Below, piece by piece: positions 21,485 through 27,213 of a stretch of DNA of 27,213 nucleotides (position 1 is its first letter; every line of letters begins with the position of its first letter). The notes below the pieces were generated by a model. It searched no databases. It had not been told where the DNA came from and saw nothing but the letters and a program-made list of their open reading frames with translations. This DNA comes from an uncultured archaeon (lineage in GTDB: Archaea > Nanobdellota > Nanobdellia > Pacearchaeales > GW2011-AR1), in assembly GCA_937982425.1 (NCBI GenBank), contig CALJLT010000001.1:1-27213 (forward strand). The letters are read 5' to 3'. A program made the translations under genes and the position numbers.

Positions 21485-22861
21485 TTATTCTCTAGGTTTA
21501 GATTGAGCTAAAAAATAAGCCATGTTAGAATCAACTTCTTTAGACTTTCTATCTTTTTTATAAGTTCCTTTAGTCCTAGGCAAAGCAAATTTACCTAAAA
21601 CTCCTACTTTAGAATAGATTATATAAGATAAAATCCTCTTTTCTCCAGGTTCTAGTCTATCAAATTCCCATTCAAAAATCTTACTTCCTTTGTGGAACCT
21701 TTTAGGTATTTCTCCTCCAAAATGATTATATACATCAACTAATGGGGGTAATCTATCTATAATTTTAACATTTTCTAGATGATCGTTAGCTTCTAAGATG
21801 ATAGAAACTTTCAATCCAAATTCCCCTCCTTTGGCATTAACAAAATTAACTTTTTTCTTAATTAAAAGATCTCTTTTAGAATATTTATCTGTTAAATACC
21901 AAACCAAAATTAAAAACAATATAACTGCAAAAGGGAGAAACCAGTTTGTTTTAGTTTTAACTTCTAATTTTTCCCCAGGATTTAATTCTTGAACCCAAGT
22001 ATAATAAATCTTAGAACCCTGCCTTTCTACAAAATCCGGTTCAATACTGAATGTAGTAAAAAGTCTAGAAAAGATATTTTTTTTGGCAGTTATTACTGCT
22101 GGCAGGGGAATATTTCCCTCATTACTTTTCTCTTGAATTTGAGTCAAGATAAAAAAACCATAATTTTGTTCCCGAGTTGAAATTAAACTTTTTTCTTCAA
22201 ATTCCAATTTACCTTCAAGCTCTACTTCAGAATCTTTAACTTTTAGAAGAGCATTTATACTATAAAAACCAGCCCCCAAACTACTAAAATCCTTCTTATT
22301 TAGCGAAACTTTAACACTCTTTTTTTCAGAAGGACCTAAATCAAAACTACCCGAAGTTTTAAAGAAAGCCGAATTAAATTCAAAATCTAAATCGCTAAAA
22401 TAAAAGTTAACTTTGTTATAGACATAAATATCTGTATATTTAGATTCTGGATCAATTTTTCCAGCACTTATTTCAAAAGCATCTTCCAAATCAATTATAT
22501 TCACAATTAACTCTTCTTTAATTTCTTCACCTTTTGAAGATTGAATGTAATATTCAAAAAGAACGTATTTTCTCAAATGAAGATCTTCTCTAGGATGCAA
22601 ATAGAAAGTAACTTCTTTTGTTTCCCCCGATTTTATTTTAAAACTCTCCATAGGAGTTATTCCTCCTGCAAAAAGAGAATAAATATGAAAATTATCTGTT
22701 GGCCCATTGTTAGTAATATTAATTTTAAACGTCGCTGGATCTCCCGTACCAAGAACCAAAAATTCATTTGAACTAACTTTCTGAACTTCCAAATCAATAG
22801 CAGATACTAAAGGAAATAAAATCAAACTAAAAAATAAAATCCCCAAAATCACTTTTTTCAT
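21485..22861 (-). CDS. Secreted Ig-like protein with internal membrane segment and C-terminal DUF11-like domain
   Basis: A 458-aa protein. Signal peptide about 1-21 (VSAID). About 280 residues of beta-rich, probably extracellular sequence follow (COG1470-like pattern: 'TFKINITNNGPTDNF', 'KKSVKVSLNKKDF'). A transmembrane helix lies at about 306-325, then a Lys/Arg-rich stretch. The C-terminal ~125 residues look like a second beta-sandwich: 'LENVKIIDRLPPLVDVYNHF' and 'WEFDRLEPGEKRILSY' are typical of DUF11-like domains. The positive residues after the helix put this domain in the cytoplasm by the positive-inside rule, which is unusual for DUF11-like modules. It stands alone with its own leaderless TATA box. 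The function is unknown; a membrane-linked envelope component is likely. Confidence 0.8.
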   Translation of the reverse strand: MKKVILGILFFSLILFPLVSAIDLEVQKVSSNEFLVLGTGDPATFKINITNNGPTDNFHIYSLFAGGITPMESFKIKSGETKEVTFYLHPREDLHLRKYVLFEYYIQSSKGEEIKEELIVNIIDLEDAFEISAGKIDPESKYTDIYVYNKVNFYFSDLDFEFNSAFFKTSGSFDLGPSEKKSVKVSLNKKDFSSLGAGFYSINALLKVKDSEVELEGKLEFEEKSLISTREQNYGFFILTQIQEKSNEGNIPLPAVITAKKNIFSRLFTTFSIEPDFVERQGSKIYYTWVQELNPGEKLEVKTKTNWFLPFAVILFLILVWYLTDKYSKRDLLIKKKVNFVNAKGGEFGLKVSIILEANDHLENVKIIDRLPPLVDVYNHFGGEIPKRFHKGSKIFEWEFDRLEPGEKRILSYIIYSKVGVLGKFALPRTKGTYKKDRKSKEVDSNMAYFLAQSKPRE

Positions 22862-22882
22862 AATAAGAAATAAATAAAATTC

Positions 22883-22890
22883 TATTTAAA
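22883..22890 (-). promoter_or_regulatory. TATA box for the gene starting at 22861
   Basis: TTTAAATA on the minus strand, centred about 25 nt before the ATG, consistent with a leaderless transcript. It lies in the 44-nt gap after the 167-aa gene. Confidence 0.55.
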
Positions 22891-22905
22891 CATTTCTATA
22901 TCAAA

Positions 22906-23409
22906 TTATCTTTTACCTGACAAAGATAAAAAGGCCTTTACTTGGGCCAAGAATTCATCACAATCTCCAGCTAACTTATTTTCCATTTGCTTAACTTGAT
23001 TAGGAATTATCCATTTCTCATAAATACTTCTCCACAATTTCATTCTTGCACTTGTCTCAAACTTACCATCATAATCACTAACTAGAGTTCCAGAAACAGC
23101 AACTTCAGGATCCCCTTTATTGGTCTTTATTTTTTTTCCATCCTCATTCAGTTCCACATCTAATAAGGGAATTATTTTAACCTCCACTTTAACCTCAAAT
23201 TTAAAGTAATCGGTTACCTTTTTAGTCCCTTTCCATTTAAAAGAAATTTCCTTTGAAGAACCCTTTATCTTCTCTGAATATTCTTCCTCTGCAACATCAA
23301 GGTCAAGTTCATTTGTTAACCATTCATATGAAAATTGATAAAACTCTTTAAAATCAAAAAGTCCGCTATATTTCACCTTACTGGAATAAACTTTATTCTT
23401 TCCACTCAT
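22906..23409 (-). CDS. Unrecognised 167-aa soluble protein
   Basis: I do not recognise the family. From the ATG at 23409 the product is 167 aa, charged, without signal peptide or membrane segment. It is predicted beta strands followed by a C-terminal helix (about 130-165: 'RSIYEKWIIPNQVKQMENKL' then 'CDEFLAQVKAF'). An open frame continues upstream to a TTG at 23496, but that start would leave only 3 nt before the divergent thermosome ATG. Two TATA-like boxes (23431-23440 and 23445-23452) fit the ATG at 23409, so I choose it. The fold resembles small SRPBCC-like or polyketide-cyclase-like proteins only vaguely. It is divergent from the thermosome, so shared regulation is possible. Confidence 0.75.
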   Translation of the reverse strand: MSGKNKVYSSKVKYSGLFDFKEFYQFSYEWLTNELDLDVAEEEYSEKIKGSSKEISFKWKGTKKVTDYFKFEVKVEVKIIPLLDVELNEDGKKIKTNKGDPEVAVSGTLVSDYDGKFETSARMKLWRSIYEKWIIPNQVKQMENKLAGDCDEFLAQVKAFLSLSGKR

Positions 23410-23430
23410 AGAAATTATATGAATTTTAGT

Positions 23431-23452
23431 TTTAAATATTCTTCTATTTATA
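23431..23452 (-). promoter_or_regulatory. TATA-like boxes for the 167-aa gene
   Basis: AATATTTAAA (23431-23440) and TATAAATA (23445-23452), both on the minus strand. They are centred about 26 and 39 nt before the ATG at 23409. Their presence argues against a TTG start at 23496. Confidence 0.5.
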
Positions 23453-23470
23453 CTCCTAGCAACAACAATC

Positions 23471-23478
23471 TTTAAATA
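23471..23478 (+). promoter_or_regulatory. TATA box for the thermosome gene
   Basis: TTTAAATA centred about 25 nt before the ATG at 23500, predicting a leaderless transcript. It lies within the short region between two divergent genes. Confidence 0.6.
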
Positions 23479-23499
23479 ACTTTTAAGAGTTTTCAAATT

Positions 23500-25113
23500 A
23501 TGGTGAAAAATAATAATATCCTTTCTGAAAATATGGATCGGCTTTTAGGAAGAGACGCTCAAAGAAATAACATTTTTGCTGCAAGAATGGTGGCTGAAAT
23601 AGTAAAAACTACTTTGGGCCCAAAAGGTATGGACAAAATGTTGGTTACTCCTACAAACGAAATAATAGTTACAAATGATGGGGTGACCATTTTAGAAGAA
23701 ATGGAAATTGAACATCCGGCAGCAAAAATGATGGTTGAAGTTGCAAGAACCCAAGAAAAAGAAGTGGGAGATGGAACAACTACTTCTGTTATGATTGCTG
23801 GAAAATTATTAGAAAACGCAGAAAAACTAATTGATAAAAAAATTCATCCTACAATTATTTCTAAGGGATATCGAATTGCGGAAAGAAAAGCACAAGAAAT
23901 CCTCCAAGAAATATCTTTAAAAATTTCCCCAGAAGATTTATCCACACTAAAGAAAATTGCAATGACCGCAATGACTGGAAAAGGTGCAGAAGATGAAAAA
24001 GAAAAATTTTCAGAAATTATAGTTAGCGCAATAAAAACAATTCAAAATAAAGGAAAAATAAATATAGAAGACATAAAAATAGAAAAAGTCCTGGGCGATG
24101 GAATTAAAGACACAGAATTAATTCAAGGAATAGTTTTAGATAAAGAAAAAACTTCAAAAGATATGCCCTCTTTAATTGGGAAAGCTAAAATACTTTTAAT
24201 TGATTTTCCCTTGGAAATCCAAACTCCGGAATTACAAACGAGAATTTCTATTTCAAGTCATTCAGAACTTCAAAAAATCTTAGGTGAAGAAGAAAATTCT
24301 ATTAAAAAAATGGTTGAAAAAATATCTGAATCCGAAGCAAATGTTATTTTTTGTCAAAAAGGAATAGATGATTTTGCAAATTACTTGTTAGCTAAGAGAG
24401 GGATTTATACTTGTAGAAGAGTTCCAAAATCAGATATGGAAAAAATCTCAAAAGCAACTGGCGGAAAAATAATTTCAAACTTAAATGAAATAAATTCTTA
24501 TGAATTGGGAGAAGCTGAAAACGTAGAAGAGATAAAAAGAGGAAAAGAGATAATGACTTACATAAAAGGATGCAAGAATCCAAAAGCAGTTACAATACTT
24601 ATTCACGGAGGAACAAAACACATACTTGATGAAATCGAAAGGGCCTTCCTTGATGGAATAGGAGATATTGTTTCAACAATAGAAACTGGATTAGTTGTTC
24701 CAGGAGGAGGTGCAATAGAAATTGAATTAGGGAAAAGATTAAGAGAATTTTCAAACACACTTCAAGGAAGAGAAAGATTAGCCGTAGAAGAATTTGCCAA
24801 TGCTCTTGAATTTATTCCAACAACTTTAGCAGAAAATGCTGGATTGGACCCAATAGATATTTTGACTGAATTGAAAGCAAAACATGAATCAGGAGATAAA
24901 AATGCCGGATTAAATCTTTTTACAAATAAAGTGGAAAATGTCTTAAATGCAAGAATAATTGAACCTTACAAAATTAAATCCCAAGCCCTAAGTTCAGCAA
25001 CAGATGTTGCAACAATGATTTTAAGAATAGATGATGTTATTGCGGCAAAACCTGCCAAAAAAGGAATGATTGATTCTGGAAAAGTTCCTGATTACTTTGG
25101 GGGATTGAGTTAA
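23500..25113 (+). CDS. thsA: Thermosome subunit (group II chaperonin)
   Basis: A 537-aa chaperonin subunit. Group II chaperonins form an eight- or nine-fold double ring in the cytosol and fold proteins in an ATP-dependent cycle, closing with a built-in lid instead of GroES. Visible signatures are [11 protein letters not shown] (37-47), NDGVTIL (59-65) and the ATPase motif GDGTTT (90-95). The C-terminal equatorial motif [11 protein letters not shown] lies near 403-413. Length is normal and the frame is intact. The C-terminus ends in DYFGGLS, without the Gly-Gly-Met tail seen in many thermosomes. It has its own TATA box with no leader. The following radical SAM gene is on the same strand after 36 nt. 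The specific subunit (alpha or beta) cannot be told from one gene. Confidence 0.97.
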   Translation: MVKNNNILSENMDRLLGRDAQRNNIFAARMVAEIVKTTLGPKGMDKMLVTPTNEIIVTNDGVTILEEMEIEHPAAKMMVEVARTQEKEVGDGTTTSVMIAGKLLENAEKLIDKKIHPTIISKGYRIAERKAQEILQEISLKISPEDLSTLKKIAMTAMTGKGAEDEKEKFSEIIVSAIKTIQNKGKINIEDIKIEKVLGDGIKDTELIQGIVLDKEKTSKDMPSLIGKAKILLIDFPLEIQTPELQTRISISSHSELQKILGEEENSIKKMVEKISESEANVIFCQKGIDDFANYLLAKRGIYTCRRVPKSDMEKISKATGGKIISNLNEINSYELGEAENVEEIKRGKEIMTYIKGCKNPKAVTILIHGGTKHILDEIERAFLDGIGDIVSTIETGLVVPGGGAIEIELGKRLREFSNTLQGRERLAVEEFANALEFIPTTLAENAGLDPIDILTELKAKHESGDKNAGLNLFTNKVENVLNARIIEPYKIKSQALSSATDVATMILRIDDVIAAKPAKKGMIDSGKVPDYFGGLS

Positions 25114-25149
25114 CAAAACACCTTTAAACTAATTCTTCTAAAATAATTC

Positions 25150-26247
25150 ATGCATTATCATATAATCTTAACCGAAAGATGTAACTTACGTTGCAAATAT
25201 TGCTATGAAAAATCTATGAAAGAATTCGAAAATGGTTTGGAAAAAAAATGGAATTATGATGAAAATGTGCCTTTTGACACAGAAGTTCCAATTGAAAAAT
25301 TAAAAAATTTCTTAAAATCAGAAGATACTTTAATATTTTACGGAGGAGAACCCTTAATAAAAATTGATAAAATAAAAGAAATTATAGATAATTTAAATTG
25401 TGAATTCGCCATGCAAACAAATGGAATTCTTTTAAATAAACTCCCAATAAATTATCTAAATAAAATTAAAAAAATATTAATTTCGCTTGATGGAACTCCA
25501 GAAAGAACAAATCATAACAGAGGAAATGGAAAATACGAAATAATTTTAAAAAATATAAAAGAGATTAGAGAAAAAGGTTACAAAGGAGAAATTGTAGCAA
25601 GAATGACTCTTTCATATCCAGACATTTACGAACAAGCACTTCATCTCCTAAATCAACCAAAAATATTTAATTCTATACATTGGCAAATTGATGCTGGTTT
25701 TTACAAATTCGACTTTGATAAAGAAAAATTCACAAACTTTGTTGAAGAATATAATGAATCTGTAAACAAACTTTTAAATTATTGGATAAAAGAAATGGAA
25801 AGAGGAAAAGTTTTGAAAATTTATCCATTTTTAGGAATATTTGACACGTTATATTATAATAAAAAATCTTTAATACAATGTGGATCTGGGCATTCAAATT
25901 TTACAATAAATACTTCTGGAAAAATTTCTGCATGCCCAATAATAAATTCGGTAAAAAATTTTTATTGCGGGGATATTTCAAATAAAAAAATAAAAAATTT
26001 AATTTTGAATGATAAAGAATGTGAAAAATGTGAATTTTTCAAAATATGTGGTGGGCGTTGTTTATATTGGCGTAGTGCAAAATTATGGCCTCCAGAAGGA
26101 GACAAATTAATATGCGAAACAATCAAAAATTTAATATTAAAAATAAAAGAAAAAATTCCTGAAATAAAAGATTTAATCGAAAAAAAGATAATCTCTGAAA
26201 AAGATTTTGAATTTGAGAGATATTTTGGACCTGAAATTATCCCTTAA
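25150..26247 (+). CDS. SPASM-type radical SAM enzyme, probably peptide- or protein-modifying (AF1577-like)
   Basis: A 365-aa protein. The radical SAM CX3CX2C motif is Cys11, Cys15, Cys18 (CNLRCKYC), followed by GGEP (65-68). The C-terminal SPASM domain is complete: Cys244, Gly257, Cys262, Cys273, then CX2CX5CX3C at 291, 294, 300 and 304, and a last Cys322, enough for two auxiliary iron-sulfur clusters. SPASM enzymes act mainly on ribosomal peptides or proteins, including anaerobic sulfatase maturation. The overall look ('MHYHIILTERCNLRC' start, 'FGPEI' near the end) recalls archaeal putative peptide-modifying enzymes of the AF1577 family, by memory rather than search. It is 36 nt after the thermosome gene. 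The substrate is unknown, and no obvious precursor peptide or sulfatase is nearby. Confidence 0.9.
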   Translation: MHYHIILTERCNLRCKYCYEKSMKEFENGLEKKWNYDENVPFDTEVPIEKLKNFLKSEDTLIFYGGEPLIKIDKIKEIIDNLNCEFAMQTNGILLNKLPINYLNKIKKILISLDGTPERTNHNRGNGKYEIILKNIKEIREKGYKGEIVARMTLSYPDIYEQALHLLNQPKIFNSIHWQIDAGFYKFDFDKEKFTNFVEEYNESVNKLLNYWIKEMERGKVLKIYPFLGIFDTLYYNKKSLIQCGSGHSNFTINTSGKISACPIINSVKNFYCGDISNKKIKNLILNDKECEKCEFFKICGGRCLYWRSAKLWPPEGDKLICETIKNLILKIKEKIPEIKDLIEKKIISEKDFEFERYFGPEIIP

Positions 26248-26255
26248 AAACATTA

Positions 26256-26405
26256 TTATTTATTTTTCAAACTAATAAAAGTCCTTTCTCTTTGAATTTC
26301 TCTAGACTTCTTATTTTCCGCTTTTTGTTCTTGAGACATAGGCTTTTTCCCATGTTTCTTGTTCATTCCTCTTTGCTTATTTTTCTTTACTCTTTTACTC
26401 GCCAT
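26256..26405 (-). CDS. Small basic 49-aa protein
   Basis: A 49-aa open frame (starting MASKRVKKNKQRG, ending FISLKNK) with about 17 Lys/Arg, no cysteine and no hydrophobic segment. It suggests a nucleic-acid or ribosome-associated protein. I do not recognise the family. It fills the otherwise empty gap between the radical SAM gene (convergent, 8 nt between stops) and TatD (39 nt). A TATA-like box (26425-26434) lies about 25 nt before its ATG, and codon usage is like its neighbours. A substrate role for the adjacent radical SAM enzyme is possible but not indicated: it has no leader-like region, Cys, or repeated core. Confidence 0.65.
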   Translation of the reverse strand: MASKRVKKNKQRGMNKKHGKKPMSQEQKAENKKSREIQRERTFISLKNK

Positions 26406-26424
26406 CCTAAAATTAGATTTAATT

Positions 26425-26434
26425 AGTTTATATT
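26425..26434 (-). promoter_or_regulatory. TATA box for the 49-aa gene
   Basis: AATATAAACT on the minus strand, centred about 25 nt before the ATG at 26405, fitting a leaderless start. It supports the small frame as a real gene. Confidence 0.5.
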
Positions 26435-26444
26435 GCTTTGTTTT

Positions 26445-27169
26445 TTATAAAACTTCATCCTTAAATATTTTATAAAAATTTTCATCTATAATTTTATCTG
26501 CTTTTTTTATCGGAACTTTCCATATTTCAGAAATCTTCTTTAAACCCTCAAAAACAAAAGAAGGCTCATTTTCAATTTCCTTAAACGGAGAGGCATAAGG
26601 ACTATCAGTCTCAGTCAATATATTTTCTTTAGGAGTTATTTCAAGAAGCTTTTGAAAATGCTCTGACCTAACTACATTTGCTGGAATTGAAAAGTAAAAA
26701 CTTGAATTAATTGCCTCTTTCACTAAAGTAAAATTTCCTGAAAAAAAATGGAGAATAATTTTTAAATCTTTAAAATCTTGGAGAATTTCTATCACTCTTT
26801 TTTCAGCCTTTCTTGTATGAATAATTACGGGTAAATTTAGGTTCCTAGCCAAATTTAGTTGATTAATAAAAATTTTTTCTTGAATTTCCCGAGAAGGTAA
26901 TTCCTCTGAAAAATCCAATCCAACCTCTCCAATAGCAGAAATATTTTTTTTATTTTCTAAGACCCATTTCTCAAAAATAGCATATTTTTCCAAAGAGATA
27001 TTTTTCTCTGGATAAAGCCCAACTGCAAGCTTAACAAAATGAAATTCTTGGGAAATCTTTAAATTTTTTTTGCACGAATTTAAATTAACGGAATTAGTTA
27101 CAATAAATTCAACCCCAATTTTTTTAGCATTATCAATTATTTTTAATAACTTTTCTCTTGAATAAAAAT
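26445..27169 (-). CDS. tatD: TatD-family metal-dependent hydrolase, N-terminus missing
   Basis: About 241 residues of a TatD-type TIM-barrel hydrolase (amidohydrolase superfamily), a family with reported deoxyribonuclease activity and roles in DNA repair and quality control. Visible metal-site motifs are GEVGLDF, IIHTRKAE, LHFFSG and TETDSPYASPF. The first ~20 residues, including the expected N-terminal HxH metal motif, lie beyond the contig end. The frame appears to continue to a GTG at 27203, but residues before FYSREKLL (MTGVQTCALPIY) are the translation of Illumina adapter, not protein. The gene is therefore truncated by assembly, not mutated. It ends 39 nt before the 49-aa gene on the same strand. 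Confidence 0.9.
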
Positions 27170-27213
27170 AGATCGGAAGAGCACACGTCTGAACTCCAGT
27201 CACCGAATACGAT
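27170..27213. other. Illumina TruSeq adapter contamination with index
   Basis: AGATCGGAAGAGC begins at 27170 and the standard read-1 adapter runs through GTCAC at 27203. It is followed by eight bases that fit an i7 index (CGAATACG) and then AT, the first bases of the downstream adapter. Base composition here is unlike the surrounding AT-rich genome. Translated in reverse, it gives the well-known artefact peptide MTGVQTCALPI. Genomic sequence ends at 27169. Confidence 0.98.

Noticed and set aside
23410..23496. TTG start at 23496 for the 167-aa protein
   Set aside because: It would leave 3 nt to the divergent thermosome ATG, and TATA boxes fit the ATG at 23409.
27170..27203. TatD open frame extended to a GTG at 27203
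   Set aside because: The first 11 codons and part of the twelfth are adapter sequence; the real N-terminus lies beyond the contig.
1..27213. Insertion sequences or transposases
   Set aside because: No transposase-like frame or terminal inverted repeats were found on either strand.

Overview
The window looks like one end-to-end contig of an AT-rich archaeal genome, most likely a DPANN archaeon of the Woesearchaeota/Pacearchaeota type. This assignment is inference. The evidence is a group II chaperonin (thermosome), an archaeal-type YchF GTPase, a tRNA split by a canonical bulge-helix-bulge intron, TATA boxes about 25 nt before many start codons (leaderless genes), and several large N-glycosylation-rich surface proteins. 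Both contig ends carry assembly signatures. The first 55 bases repeat positions 898-952 exactly, and the last 44 bases are Illumina adapter plus index rather than genome.

Positions 1-20798 are almost entirely a cell-surface locus on the minus strand. In transcription order, the first operon (20798 to 13490) encodes an 875-aa secreted protein resembling a phage tail fibre, a 1077-aa LamG/Ig/dockerin-like protein, and a 481-aa Ig-like protein anchored by a C-terminal membrane segment. The genes abut (0 and 1 nt). A YchF GTPase gene (13452 to 12268) follows with its own TATA box. The second operon (12192 to 988) encodes a 3165-aa membrane-anchored multidomain adhesin with five LamG domains, a discoidin domain, Ig-like repeats and an Asp-box propeller, then a 172-aa membrane protein and a 397-aa protein with a C-terminal membrane anchor. 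A third small operon (918 to 81) encodes two short membrane-anchored proteins. A second copy of its promoter and first codons lies at the left edge, so a tandem paralogue probably continues past the contig.

Positions 20799-23409 hold a divergent promoter region, a small SemiSWEET/PQ-loop membrane protein (+), an intron-containing tRNA-Ile(UAU) (-), a secreted protein with an internal membrane segment (-), and an unrecognised 167-aa protein (-) divergent from the thermosome gene.

Positions 23500-27169 hold the thermosome gene (+), a SPASM-type radical SAM enzyme (+), an unannotated 49-aa basic protein (-), and a TatD-family hydrolase (-) whose N-terminus is cut off and replaced by adapter.

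The surface proteins share modules: Ig-like units in three proteins, LamG in two, and a C-terminal module shared by the 212-aa and 3165-aa proteins. They are likely to act together on the cell envelope. For a reduced archaeon of this kind, glycan or host-cell recognition is the most attractive role, but this is inference. Inside the adhesin, the variable LamG cores are flanked by perfect DNA repeats (196 bp and 47 bp), which could permit recombination between cassettes.
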